From assembly GCA_026770575.1 (NCBI GenBank), contig MU657229.1:62001-126000 (forward strand): 64,000 nt of DNA, in the 5' to 3' direction. A program made the translations under genes and the position numbers. This DNA is from Pelagophyceae sp. CCMP2097 (lineage: Eukaryota; Sar; Pelagophyceae). A model generated the notes under the pieces. It was given only the letters and a program-made list of their open reading frames with translations, ran no database searches and was not told the origin of the DNA. Within the stretch, counting starts at the first letter, position 1; every line of letters begins with the position of its first letter. This document shows positions 1 to 11,663 of the stretch, piece after piece.

Positions 1-913
1 GGAACGTCTCGTCGCCGGTGTACGCGTCGAACTGCGAGACGTCAATGAAGTTGTTGATTCGGCCTTGAACATCGGCTACGGTTTGCTGATCCGGGGCGAA
101 CCGCCACTCGTCATCGACAACAAATCTGTACGCGTGCTGCCCTTTTGTCAGGTTGTGGATGTAGGTAAAGTCGTTGCCGCTGCGGTGCATTGGCATCTGT
201 TTGCTCCAGTTATTAAACGTGCCAGTCACGAAAACCTGCCGCCCGCCGTGCTCCCAACGGAACACCGTCGGCACCTCATCCTCCGCCAACGGCGGAGAGA
301 CATCCACCAAATCTACCGCCACCTTGTCTGGGGGCTTGTCCGCGGATTCGATATGTTTCTGAGAGTTGCCGTGGGGCGATGCGGGCGGCGTCTGCAACGC
401 CTCTGAAAAGTCCGTTAAAGCCACGTCAACGTCCATCAAAGCAGCGCGTTGCGCCGTGGCAAACGAGGGCAGCGACGAGACGGCCTAAAGATTTATGGAT
501 CGACTATCCTTCATGAATCGACACTCTCAAACAGGATTCCGGTACGTCTTTCTCGCCGCGACTGCGCCTTTCTCGCCGCGAGTGCGACGCACCGCCGACG
601 GGACCGGCGTGTCGTGGCGGGGCGGGGCGACTACGTGGCGGGGCGCCGCGCGGTCGTCGTGCGGTCTCCTAGAGGCGCTCGCGTCAACTCGGCGTCGACG
701 AAACTTCGCCTCGACGAAACTTCGAAACGGCGCGCCGCATGCGCCCATCTCCGCCGCTGCTCACGTGAGCGCGACTGTGGCGGCGTTGGCCGGGTGCTGC
801 GGGGCGGCGCGCACGGCGTAGCTCTTTGGCGAGCCGCCGAACTGCGGCCCACCGCCGCCGCCGCCGCCGCCGCGCTCGCGGTAGCCTACACGTTTTGTCT
901 TTTGAGCATCCAT
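1..913 (-). CDS. AMPK/SNF1 beta subunit, glycogen-binding (CBM48) part; C-terminus beyond window
   Basis: The minus strand from about 484 to 1 is open and reads as the CBM48 domain of an AMP-activated kinase beta subunit: 'VFRWEHGGRQVFVTGTFNNW' is followed by 'HAYRFVVDDEWRFAPDQQ' and an 'NNFIDV' end. In this family the domain binds glycogen or starch and the following ASC domain tethers the alpha and gamma subunits; the ASC part lies beyond the left edge. A Met at 436 is in frame, but the frame is open back to an acceptor (CTTTAG) at 485-490, so an upstream exon is likely. The best candidate runs 913-765: it starts 'MDAQKTKRVGYRERGGG', continues with a glycine run and ends at a CTCAC/GTGAGC donor. 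The phases of the two pieces do not match exactly, so the join is uncertain: another donor, or a further small exon, may be used. Domain call is firm, N-terminus tentative. Confidence 0.8.
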
Positions 914-2381
914 GGCGTGCCAGTCCCGCGTCGTTGGGGCTTGCGCACCTCGTGCGGCCTCGAGCTCGCCGATCGACCCTAGAGTGCTTTGCGTGAACCT
1001 TCGTGCAAAGACCTCCTCCGTGCAAAGACCGCCGCCGCGCAGGGCATGGTCGACGGCGGTTCGCAGGGTTGTGGCGGTCCGTTCGGATGCACGCGCGCAC
1101 GCCTTTCAGCAGCGGCCGCTCGACGGCCGCGCGCGTCGTCTGCGAGGTCCCAAAGCATACAAAGCATATTTCGACGCTGGCTTTTCGGTACGGACGCGGT
1201 GGCCGTCGCGCGGGCCGCCGGGCGACCCGCCCTCCTTGACCCATGTGTTGCCCATGCCGGTTTCGGGGTTGTGGGGCTTGGATACCTATCGCGATCTTAC
1301 TGTTCCCCGTCCCTGGTGCCAACGGCCGGAGATGCAAGGTGCTCACGCTGCTATTCTGCGACGTCGGCCGCGTGCGTTGCGCGGGGTGTAGGGTCTGTTT
1401 GAAGCGGGCGCGGCGCCGCGAAACCCGAGTGAAGGGCGCTCAGAAGCTTCAAAGCCTCGGCTTTCCCGAAAATGCACTCGGAACTTTCGCAAAAGATCCA
1501 AGGTCGTTGATGCGCTTCGCGAGAGCCGTTGAAGATCTGAAGACGCGCGGAGGCGGAGAGGTCGATGACGAGCGTGACCTCCTGGAGCGCGGCGAGGCGT
1601 CGTAATCTGAGCAGAAGCTAGCAGAAGCAAATGCGACCAAAGGACCGCACCAGTTCGACAAGGCCGCCGTCGGCTGCACGCGACCTCGTCCGCCGCCCGG
1701 CGCGGGTCCCTTTTTGCGTCGGCGCACTTTGAAATTGCGGCGTTAGACACCCTTTGGCGAAAAAGACGCTGTTGAGTGGAACACCGAGGAGCTACACGTG
1801 TACACCACCTCGGTGACTACAGACAGTGCATCGGGCGCGGCCCGCGGCCGCCCTTTGGAGTGATGAAGGCGTCATGGTCGTACGACGACATGTTCGCCGC
1901 GGAGGCGGTCCATGCCTCGTCGTCGTGCGCGTGCGTCGTCGCTTCGCCTCGTCCGCGTGCGTCCCGGCGCGCGTGGCGCCCTCCGACGGGCCTTTGTAGG
2001 CTGCCGGCGCACGAGCACCTTTTTTCGGGGAGCGAGGCATGGTCATGGATGCGCACGGCTTTGGGACGCGCAAGGGGCCTCGACGAGGCCACCAGGCGCA
2101 CCTCCCGCACGCCCTTCGTCGAGACCGTCTACCTCGCGCAAGGCGAGTCCCCTGAGGAGGGGTGGGCCAGGAGACGGCCCCGGAGAAAGGACGAGAAGAG
2201 GTGGACTCGATATACGGACCCTCGAGGACCCGAGGAGATGGACACTTGAGACGGCCCCTCGAGATGGACCTCTCTACGGACCCTCTCGTCGGTCCTTGGA
2301 GACGGTCCCTCTCAATGGTTCTTGGAAGGGCGCGCTCCTTTCTCGCGCCGCTCCGGGCTCGACGCCCCAGTAGGCGCGCCG
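914..2381. other. stretch with no recognisable gene
   Basis: Frames here are arginine-rich and look like shadows of GC-rich DNA. The only stretch with a coding feel is plus 1432-1605, which reads like an amphipathic helix ('LQSLGFPENALGTFAKDPRS') and ends at a stop; no family is recognised. From about 2160 to 2340 the DNA is a degenerate purine-biased repeat built on GAGACGG and GGACCCTC words. The start of the next gene at 2382 follows directly. Confidence 0.4.
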
Positions 2382-4244
2382 ATGGAGTGGCTCTTCCTGA
2401 ACCGGCGCGGCCTGGTCAAACGGCGGCCGGCGGCGAAGCTGGACTGGAAATACGTGTTCGAACACTTCGTCGGCCGGCCCATGGACGTCCGCCGCGCTTT
2501 GCACGGCCTCCAAAAGGAAGACGCAAACGTCGCCGTCACGGTCTGGCTCGTCGCCGACAAAGGCCTCCGCAGAGTCGGCCTCTCGGTCCACGACTTTGAA
2601 CGTTTGGCGGCGTTGGAGCTCGGGAGCCAATCGGGCGACAGGGAACTTTATCAATGGGACACGGCCTCGCCGAGGGCCTTGGACGTCCGCCAAAGGTGCG
2701 TCTTTGCGCCCCCACCTTCGTTGAGACTTTGAATCGTAGGCTCTACGCTCTGCAGCCGGCGACTTGGCCTAGGCTGCGAGGCCGCGGGGGTGGTGTCTTC
2801 GTCGCTGCTTACGGCAGAGCGCGGCCGCAGCCAAAAGTGTCCACGTGCGAGATGAATGACGAATTGCCCTTTGAACGCGTGCCGCGCGGCCTCGTCGCGG
2901 CGGACTTTGTGGGGGACAGATACAGCAGTCGAGACGTGCACAGCCACCACCACGAGCATCCACTCTCTTTTCCAGCGGGTCCTGAGGATTATGCGCCGCA
3001 GTCCCTCGTCAAGGCCGGCCTTGCGGTCGTCGTGGGCGGCGCTTTGGCGGCCAAGCTGGACGCCGCGGCAAGAGCGTGGGTCGGCATGTTGCAGAGGGCC
3101 ATGGAAAAAACGTTGTTTGCGGCGTCGGAAATGGTCGGAAATGGTCGGAAATGGTCGGCAAACACAGAGTCGCGAGCGGCGGCACAGACCGTCGTACCCC
3201 GCTAGGTTGACTTCGCTCATGGTCGAATTCGTGTTTGACGCACAGGGCACCGCCGTCTTGCTCGCCTGCCGCAGCGTCGGCCTCCTCGCCGTCTCCCGGC
3301 CAAACTTGCTCGGCCACGCTTTGAAAACCGTTGCGGGCGTCCACGACGGCGTGCTGCGCGACGAGTCGACCTTTGAACAGCGCCTTGGGACTTCCAGGTC
3401 GCAACCTCTCTTCTTCGGCCCTGAGTCGTTCAACGACGGCCACCCGCGCCTCTTGGCGAAAAAGGCGCGCCAACGCCTCGAGGCGCACAAGTCTACGACT
3501 GCGTGGCAGCCGGCCTCGGATTGGCAAGACCAATCGTCTTCGGAAAAGCACTACGACGCCCTGCTCTTGCAGGAAATCCTACAACGCAACGCTTTGCCGC
3601 CCGCGCTGCCGCCGCGCAGAACGTCCATCTTCGAGCGCGCCTCGCGAGGGTCCTTTGACCGCCATTCCCGCGGGTCGTTCGACCTCACAAGGCCGGGGAC
3701 GCCCGCGACGAGGCCGGCAACACCCGCGACGCCGGCGAGGGCCATGTTCGACGTGCCGCGCTCACCCATTTCCGTGCCGCGGCCGCCGACTGCCGAAATG
3801 CGGTCCGACGAGGAGAGCGTCGCGTCCAGACGCGCTCGGCGCGCGACGCCGGCGGACCTGCAGGCGGAGCGGCTGAAGCGGGCGGCTGCGGCGGCCGAGC
3901 GCGCGGATTCCAAGGTGGACGAGGTGACGGAGCGTCTGGGGACTGCTCTGGAAAATGCGCGAGAAAGAGCGCGGGGCATGCACGCCGCGCCGGAGAACGT
4001 CTCGGCCGCGGACCACGCTTCGGCGCTGGAGGATGCTGCTTTGCGGCTGGCAAAGGACGAGTTCTGGCTCCCGCCGCCCGTGTCCGTATCCCCGGCGCGC
4101 CGAAACACGCCGTCGCGCGGCTCCTTCGAGAACCGGCCGCGCGGCGACCGGCCGCGCGGCTCCTTCGACGGCAACGCCACGTTCGACGGCGCGCAAGGCC
4201 TCGACGCGGCCGTCGACCGGCGGGCGAGGACCACGCTCGGCTAA
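2382..4244 (+). CDS. unrecognised protein with S/R/P-rich tail, three exons
   Basis: Family not recognised. Exon 1 starts at ATG 2382 ('MEWLFLNRRGLVKRRPAAKL') and ends at AAAG/GTGCGT (2695). A 44-bp intron ends in CGTAG at 2739. Exon 2 (2740 to about 3153 or 3168) includes 'NDELPFERVPRGLVAADFVG' and a hydrophobic 'LVKAGLAVVVGGALAAKL' segment. Exon 3 starts after GCTAG at 3206 with 'LTSLMVEFVFDAQGTAVLL', has 'FFGPESFNDGHPRLLAKKAR', then a disordered tail. The tail repeats R-G-S-F ('RGSFDRHSRGSF'), possible basophilic kinase sites, and has one short charged helical stretch (about 3860-4000). The exon 2 donor is ambiguous because of a tandem GAAATGGTCG triplication at 3125-3158. The hydrophobic segment could be one membrane helix or a buried helix. 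Stop TAA at 4242-4244; the gene is convergent with its neighbour, 60 bp away. Confidence 0.6.
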
Positions 4245-4303
4245 ACTCACTTTCTCAGAGGGACCCTTTGTTTGGGCGGACCCGGAGGGGACCTTTTGAG
4301 AGA

Positions 4304-5988
4304 TCACTTGCCCTCTCGCGCCTTTGTGATGGCGAGGAAGAGGGCCGAGGGCGTGATGCCGCTGGCGCTGAACTGCCACTCCTTTTTCGCCTACAGAAAT
4401 GCGATATGATCCGGCATGGCCTGCTGCACTACTCCGTGTCTCTGGCGGGTATCGAGCCTCTGCGTTTCCATTCAGGGTGGCCTCTCCGCCGCCTCTGGCT
4501 TCCCAAGAGACGCGGCGCCTTGCGAACTTTTCCTTTGGGAACGACTTGATCTTCAGAAAGGCTTCTTCTGCCACCGCAGCAGAGAGCGCGGGGGCATCGT
4601 GCCGGGCTCGCCAGTAGGCCCACATAATGTTGCAGAGATTTTGCGGGTTGAAATTTGCAATCTTCCCGACGGCCTCAGCCGCGACGGCCTCGAAGAGCTT
4701 TGGAGCGTTGAGGGCCTGTTTTGGATACGACCAGACGAGATTCGCCAGCTGCTGCGCGGAGAACGTCGATATCTTCTTGATTGCTTCCTTCTCTATAGCC
4801 TTGAACAGCGCCGGGGCCTTGACGCCCGCCGTCGAATAAGCCCACGCCTAAGTTTTGCATTTGCGCCGTCTTACCCTCGGCGTCCACCTTTGGCTCTTGG
4901 AATCACTCCGTGTTGGTTTGCCAACCTTTCCCTTCCACGGTCGCTCACAGTATTAGAAAGCGTCTGCGAGTTGAACGACTCCATCTTCGCCGGCGCCGCC
5001 GCCGCCACCGCTTCAAACAACACCGGCGCTTCGATTCCGGCCTTTGCATAGGCCCATACGGTGTTGCACAGGTTCTGCGAGTTGAACGAGTTGAGTTTCA
5101 CTTTGCCTGGTTGACTCGGGTCAACTTTGCCTGGTTGACTCGGGTCACAGAAACTCTTTACTCCGATAGAAACGGGAACCATCCAGACACGCATTTACAC
5201 GCACCGACGGCCGCCTGCGCCGCCGCCTCGAACATCAACGGCGCCTCGACGCCCGCCTTTGCAAAGGCCCAGACAGTGTTCGCTAAAGCTTGGGAATTGA
5301 ACTCATCCATCTTCTCAATGGCCACTTCCGCCAGCGCGAGAAAGAGCTCCGGCGCCAGCACGCCCGCCCTCGAAAAGGCCCAGACGGTGTTGGAGATGTC
5401 TTGCGAGTTGAAAGTTTGAGCTTTTGAAGGCGCGTACAAAGATACGGCCTTGAAGAGTTCGTGGGCGGAATCCATCCCGCCAATCGTCGAAACCCCCCAG
5501 CAAATGTTCGACAGCTCCCTCGCGCGCCACGCGCTTTGGTCCGTGGCGAAGTGTATCCTTTTCGCAGCGAACTCTGTCATCTCGTCTAAACGTATGTCGC
5601 GATGGACTTCTTTACTGCCCATCCTGGCGAGGCGGTGCATGGCCGTCGCCAAGTTGACGTCGTTGAACTCGTCCTGCTGCGCCATGAACAGCTTCAGGAT
5701 CTCAAAGCCGTCAGTGTGCGCTAGAATCGCAGCGTTCAGAGTGACGTTCTTGACGTAGGAACTTTTAGTCGACAGAGTCTCCTTCAATACCACTAATGCA
5801 GTGTCCGACGCCAAGACCTGCGCCTTTATACGAGCGCGCTTCGCACTTTGAACCTTGGCACTCGGGCGCGGTCGGGGGTTCAGCTTCTTTGTGGAAGTAA
5901 TACCACTCTTGGACGGCTTCACGGGCGCGATACCGCCGCTCCGACACCGCCGGCCCGCAGGCCATACGAAGCGCCCGAGGCGCCGCAT
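4304..5988 (-). CDS. OPR/FAST-like helical-repeat protein, probably organellar RNA-binding
   Basis: The protein is an array of about 38-residue helical repeats of the type 'FNSQDISNTVWAFSRAGV...APELF'. Such repeats are abundant in stramenopile proteins related to octotricopeptide/FAST-kinase-like factors, which act on RNA in mitochondria or plastids. The start at 5988 gives 'MRRLGRFVWPAGRRCRSGG', a basic leader consistent with organelle import. Introns at 5101-5204 (donor GTGCGT) and 4848-4948 (donor GTGAGC, acceptor CTTAG) restore the repeat periodicity, for example 'NT/AWAYSTAGVKAP'. A last exon ends 'ITPSALFLAITKAREGK' with a stop at 4304-4306. No RAP domain is visible, unlike the related gene at 12720-14948. 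The first intron carries a 24-bp tandem duplication that ends at its acceptor. Exact RNA target cannot be inferred. Confidence 0.75.
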
Positions 5989-6244
5989 CGCCTACGTCCC
6001 GTGGGCAGAGGCCATGCGCGCCGATCAGCAATGCGGAGTTTGTTCTTATCGCTAAAAGTCCGCGAATCGGAAACTTTTAGGCGCGGCCGCGGCGGGCCCG
6101 GCCTCGAGACGTGCCTCGAGAATGCGCCACGGACGCTGCGGCTCCCCCTCGCCGCCACTCATGTGCGTCTATACGGGGAGACTGTCGTTACGACGAGCCT
6201 CGGTAGACTTTGGATGAGACGTTGCGTCTCTTCGGGTGCGCCGC

Positions 6245-9200
6245 TTAGTGGGCGCCTGCTCTGTGAAAGGCGTGCGGCGGCGACGACGCGGAGACGAGGT
6301 GGACCCAAAAGTTGGCCGCGGCGGCGAGGTAAGAAGCGTCATCGTGGAGCAGGACGGCCTGGTTCGCCAGTGGCCGCAGCGTCAACGCGCACACGCCCGC
6401 GGGCAAAGTACCGACCTAAGGACGGTAAAAACCCGCATGCCTCAGGGTTACGGCGGGGAGTCCCCGCCGTCCAAGTACGCACGGTCCAGTCGACGTCTGC
6501 CGTGGCGGCCTCGTCGGCGTCTGGAGGCGTTGCATTGTTGTTGGCTGCGAGTTTCTTCAGGATGTTCCCGTCGTCCACCCCCGACGCGGCCAGCTGGTTG
6601 ACCAAATCTTGCAAGTCCGCCGCTCTTGACTCTAAAGCGGTGTTCAGAGCGCCCTCGTCGGCAAGAGCGTCGGCCGCCGCGAGGAGGACCATGCGTCCGA
6701 CGGACACTGCAGTCCGTAAAGACTCGACGTGGTCCGCGAGTCTCTTGAGCCGGTTGCGCGTCAGCGGCGCCTCTGCGCCGAACGCGCTCCTTTTATCAGA
6801 TGCGAGCACGGCATGATTTTTAACGTCTCTGAGGTGCGGTAGTGCACCGTCCAACAACGAAATCGACCGCTTCGCCACGCTCTCCCACGCCGCCTTCAAA
6901 GTCGTCTTGCGGACGTACAGAGCCTGGTGCGCACTTCGGAGCACTTTCTCCCTCGTCGAGTCCGCCTTGGCCAGCTGGCCGCTCAGCGCCATGAGATCCA
7001 ACCTCGAGTCCATCGTCTCCGGCGTCGAAGCGCCGGGCACCATGGCGACGAGGCGCTTTTTTGACGCCTCGTCAAACGCCGAAACGACTCGTGCCAGAGG
7101 GAGCGCAGCCTTTTGATACCTCACTTTTTTCACAAAGGCCCGCCGATTCTCCTCGCGCGCCGCTGCGTGCGCCGCGCCGCGCGTCTCCGCGTCGGCTCGG
7201 ACGGCGGCGGCCCATGTTGCCGCGTCGGCATAAAAGCGCTTGGCGACGAGTCTTGAGACTAAGTCTTCATCCTCGATCACGTGCTCCGGAACCGCCCTTT
7301 CAAAACGCGGCAAAATACTTTCTGCAAAAGTGTCGTGCTCGATGCGCAGGCCAGCCCTCGAAGTCGTGTGCGACCCGTCGAAGCCGTCGAACGCGTCGTG
7401 GCCCTCGGATCCGAAACAGTCGCCTTCGGATGCGAAAAAGTCGCACTCCAAGCCCTCGTCCACGCCCTCTTGAGAACCGCCGGCCGTCGGCGACGTCGGC
7501 GGGGACGCGTCAAAGTCGCCGAAGCCGTCGTCCCGCGCCGCAAAGCCGTCGTCGCGCGCCCCAAAGTCGCCAAACCCCAAAGTCGCCAAACAGTCGCCTT
7601 TTTCAGAAGCGGCAGACGCCCCAAAGTCGCCAAAGCCGTCGCCGGTCTCCCGGGCCGAAGCGCCAGAGTCGCCGTTTGCGGCCGCCTCGGAATCGCCAAA
7701 GTCGCCGAAAGAGCCGCCGGCCGCCGCTGGACCCTCAAAGTCCGCCGTCTCCCCGAAATCCGCCGCCTCGCCGAAATCCGCCGCCGCCGTCTCGCCAAAG
7801 TCGCCAAAGGCGTCGTCCGCGGCGGGCGTCTCGCTCGGCGCGTCAAAGGCGCCGAAGCCGTTTTCCGCAGGCGCGTCGAATTCGCCAAAGTCGTCGTCGT
7901 CGGCACCGAACGCACCCAAGCCCTTCGCCGGCGCGTCGGCGGCGGTGGCCGTCGCCGCACCGGACGAGGGCGCCTCGTAGGCCGGCGGCTCGGGAACCGG
8001 CATGGGCTCGGGCACGTAGACTTCGAGCGCGGTGTCTTTTGAGGGGCCGGCGATCTCGTCAAACTCGTCAAAGGCGTTCCCCGCGGGCTCCGGCACGGGC
8101 GCGGCCACGACGACGGGCGCCGCGGCCGGTTCCGGAGCGACGTCCGGCGGGTCGTCGTTTTGCGGAGGCGCGTCAAAGTCGCCGAACGCGTCGTCCTGCG
8201 TCGGCTCATCGCTCTGCGGCGGCGCGTCGCCGCTCTGCGACGGCGCGGCGCCGTCAAAGTCGCCAAAGTCGCCGAAATCGTCGTGCGGCTCCGCGGCGGC
8301 GTCCGCCGACGGCGCGGGCGCCTGCGCGGCGTCGGACGTGTCGGCGCCGTCGAACGTGCCAAAGTCGTCTTCCGGCGCCGCCTCTTCAAAGGCCGCGAAG
8401 CCGTCGTCGGCGCCGTGGCCGTCGGACTCAAAGGCGCCAAAGCCTTGAGCGGCGTGGCCGTTGGAGTGGCCGTCGGAGTGGCCATTTGAGGGCGGCGGGA
8501 CGTCGGCCGGCACGTCAAACGACGGCGGCGCGACTTCGGCAGGCACACCAAAGTCGTCAAACGCACCAAAGCCCTCCGGCTCCGCGCGCGACGGCGCGGG
8601 AGGCGCGGTGTCGCCGAACGACGCCGCGCCATTTGCCGATTGCGACGCGTCCGCGAGGCGAGGCGGCTGGTCAAAGTCACCGAATTCGCTCGCGTCAAAG
8701 TCACCGAATTCGTCGTCCTCACCGCTCGCCCGCTGGTCAAACGACCCAAACGCGTCATGCGAAGGCGCGGCCGGCTGGTCGAATGAACCGAAAGTTTCCT
8801 GCGGCGCGGCCGGCTGGTCCGAAAACGAGCCGAAGTCATCACCACCGCTCAGCTGTTGATCGAATGAACCAAAGTCATCCGCCGCGGGCTGCTGGTCGAA
8901 TGATCCGAACTCGTCCGCACCATAGCTTGGTCGCTGGTCGAATGACCCAAAGTCGTCGTCAGCGGCACCGCTCGACTGTGCTGCAAACGACCCAAAGTCG
9001 CCCGCCGCACTGCTCGGCTGCTGCGCAAACGACCCAAAGTCGTTGTGAGGCGGCGCGCTCGGCTGCTGCGCAAACGACCCAAAGTTGGGCTGTGGTGGGC
9101 TCGGCTGTGCCGCCGACGATCCCAAGGCTTGCAGCGGCAGTTCGGCGGCTCCCACGGCGGCGTCGGCCGCCTGGGCCGCGGCCTCGCCGTCTTCGAATTC

Positions 9201-11341
9201 GTCCCATTCAGTCGGCGAAGCTGCGGCCACGTCGTCGTCGGCCATGGCATCAAAAACACTCAGCTTCGAGTTCGACAAAGAGTTGTTGAAGGCCGAGCCT
9301 GCAAACGACGCTCTCAAAGGACTCGCAGCATTGAAGAAGAGCAGACAACCCACCGGGCGGCGGCGCGGCCGAGCGAGTCGCCCAAGCACTCATGGGAATT
9401 TCCTTCTTCGGCGGCGTCTCGACCTTTGGCGCCTCGACCGCCTTTGGGGCGCGCATAGAAAACCCGCCAGCAAACGCCGCCATCATCGCCGCGTGCGGGT
9501 CCACTTTTGGCGGCGGCCGAGGCGGCGGCAGTTCCGGTTCTGCGGCCTCGACCGCGTCCTCGGGCACGTCGGGTTGCGCGGGCGCCGCGGCGTCATCCGC
9601 GGCGTCGGTGTGCGCCGCCTCGTCGCCAAAGCCAAACTCGTCCCCCGCTGCGGACGCTTGGGGCGCTTCGTGCGCATCGCCAAAGCCAAAGTCGTCCGGC
9701 GCCGCGGCCGCTTCGCGAGCCGGCGCGTCGCCAGAGCCAAAGTCCGGCGCCGCAGCCGCCCGCGCCGGCGCGGCGCCAAAGTCGCCAAAGTCGTCGGTCG
9801 GGGCCGAAGACGACTCAAAGCCGCCAAACGCGTCCTCCGACGGCGCTCGAGCGCGCGCCGCAGGCGCAGCGTCCGGCGCGGCGCCAAAGTCGCCAAAGTC
9901 GTCTTCTTCGACAGCCGCCGGCGCCGCCGCGCCGTGGAACCCGTTCGAAGGCGCGTGCACGGGCGCGTGTGCAGGCGAGTGCGATGGATCCTACGACGTC
10001 CGAGTCGCCGCCGCGGCTTGATCGAGCAGCAAAGGGGGCACGCACCGCGATGGGGTTTAGGGCGTCAAAGGCCGAACGCTGCGGCGGCGGCTGCTGCTGC
10101 GGCTGCTGCGGCAGCGGCATCGGCGGCATCGGCGGCAACTGCGGCTGCTGGTACTGCTGCGGCGCGTGTTGCTGCGGCGCGTGTTGCTGGTACTGCATCT
10201 GCTGCTGGTACTGCATCTGCTGCTGCGGCGGCGCGAGCTGCTGTTGCTGTTGCTGTTGCATCATTTGTTGCTGCTGCTGCGGCGACATGTGTTGCTGCTG
10301 CTGCTGCTGCTGCGGTGGCCGCTGCGGCGAGAGCGGCTGCTGGTACGCTTGCTGCGGCCGCGCGGCTTGGCCGCGCCTGCGCAAGACGAGATGGCGCGGA
10401 TTCAGTCAGTCTCGCGGGCTCAGCCACGCGGTTGGCGCAGTGCCGGTCCAAATGTGTCCAAATGTGCTCACAGGTGCTGCTGGTACTGGAGCTGCATGGG
10501 CGTCAACGGCAGCGGGTGGCCGTCGGCACCCTGCGCGGCGAAGCGCGGCGGCGGCGGTGGGTGAGTAGCGAGGTGATGGTCCAACTCGAGCCTCCCCCGC
10601 GCAACGATGCCGCACTGCGCGAGCGCGATCAGCTGCAGCGCCGCGCGGAAGTCGTTGGGGCCCAGCGCGCCGGTGGAGCGGTGGTCCGCGACGGCCCAGA
10701 TCCTATTGGTCCGCGACGGTCCAGATCCTATATGAACGCTCGTATAGGAACCACTCCTGGGGGACCCGTGCGGCGCCCGGCAGCCTGCGCTTCCGACGTA
10801 CTGCCGCAGCGCCTCGCGCGGGAGCCCCGAGCGCGAGAAGAAGAGGAGCGCGTCTCGGCCGCCGACGCGGCCGCAGCGCCTGCGTGCGTCACGTCGGCGG
10901 CCGCGCGGTCGGTAGGTGGCTCATTTCTCCATAGTCGTCTTTGCGATGCGCGTATTTGCGGTGCGCGTGCGCCTCTCTGTTTGACGCGGCGTTTGACGTC
11001 GTGTCAGCCTCTGCGAAGAGCGCGGCGGCCCAGTCTGTAGGCTGCTGCTGCTGCGGCCTACGCCCACGGCGTCGCAACTCGGCGGCGACGTCCGCAGTGG
11101 CAGTCGTGCACGGTGAATTGCTTTCAACGATTGCTCTTCCGAAGGTGTCGTCACGAGAGCCTCGCAGCCGCCGCGACGCTTCGTGGGACGCCGGTCAAAG
11201 GGACTGTTGTGCGTATCTCTGCTGTTGTTGCTGCTGCTGCGCATAGTATTGCTGCTGCTGCTGCTGCTGCTGCGCGTACGCCTGCTGCGGCGCGTACTGC
11301 GGCGCGCCCGCGCCGGGCGCCGGGCGCGGCTGCTGCGACAT
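6245..11341 (-). CDS. synergin-gamma-like clathrin adaptor accessory protein: EH domain, polyQ, FGDF array
   Basis: Reading splice sites joins about eight exons into one protein of roughly 1,500 residues. Exon 1 (from 11341) is Q-rich, 'MSQQPRPAPGAGAPQ'. An EH domain follows: 'TDWAAALFAEAD', then 'GGRDALLFFSRSGLPREALR' (exon to 10802), an intron 10703-10801, and 'QIWAVADHRSTGALGPNDF' with 'ALQLIALAQCG' from 10702. The exon ends at 10472 before a GTGAGC donor. Next come a polyQ exon (to about 10040) and a very long acidic region (about 9985-7400) packed with DDFGDF, FGAF, FGSF and DEFGDF motifs, the kind bound by AP-1 gamma and GGA ear domains. A helical region follows ('RIEHDTFAESILPRFERAVP'). 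After a 67-bp intron (6416-6482) the last exon reads 'LPAGVCALTLRPLANQAV' and 'NFWVHLVSA', like synergin C-termini, with stop at 6245-6247. EH domain plus FG[DE]F motifs is the vertebrate synergin-gamma layout, so a TGN/endosome clathrin role is inferred. Confidence 0.8.
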
Positions 11342-11663
11342 GGCCTTTTATCACAGTCCCGCACGGCGCCCCTCTGTGTCTTATCGGGTGTATTTTCCGG
11401 AACCGCACGGGACCCACCCTTGTTTCCTCTTTGAAGTCGTCAAGCAAAGATCCAACTTACAGGCGCGTCCCAGCGTCGCGGCGGCGCGGCCGCCGGCGGG
11501 CGCCCTGCGCGAGGCCACGAAAGTGCCGCGAAGCAAAGGCGGCCGCTCGAAAGGATGGAGAGAGCGATGGGTGCTCCCGGGGAGAAACGCAAAGCCGGGG
11601 TCAGAAGGCTTTGCGCGATGCTTTGGCCGCGCGCGCGCATGTGGTTCACCTCTTCGCTGCAGG
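11342..11663. promoter_or_regulatory. 322-bp divergent intergenic region between synergin-like and light-harvesting genes
   Basis: Start codons on opposite strands lie 322 bp apart, so both promoters and 5' leaders must fit here. No TATA box or named element is certain; a locally less GC-rich stretch is at 11378-11402. The call rests on geometry alone. Confidence 0.4.

Noticed and set aside
684..1346. 220-codon minus-strand open frame
   Set aside because: Arginine/proline-rich, no family features; overlaps the better-supported AMPK-beta exon in another frame.
7061..9289. 742-codon plus-strand open frame
   Set aside because: It is the antisense shadow of the repetitive FGDF-coding region; composition is almost only R, P, S, Q.
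10150..10350. CAG/CTG repeats considered as a plus-strand Leu- or Cys-rich gene
   Set aside because: Minus-strand polyQ is in phase with the EH-domain exon through a GTGAGC donor; the plus-strand readings are not.
9085..11040. 651-codon plus-strand frame with poly-Ala
   Set aside because: Opposite strand of the polyQ exon (CTG/CAG runs) and FGDF array; EH-domain evidence fixes the coding strand as minus.
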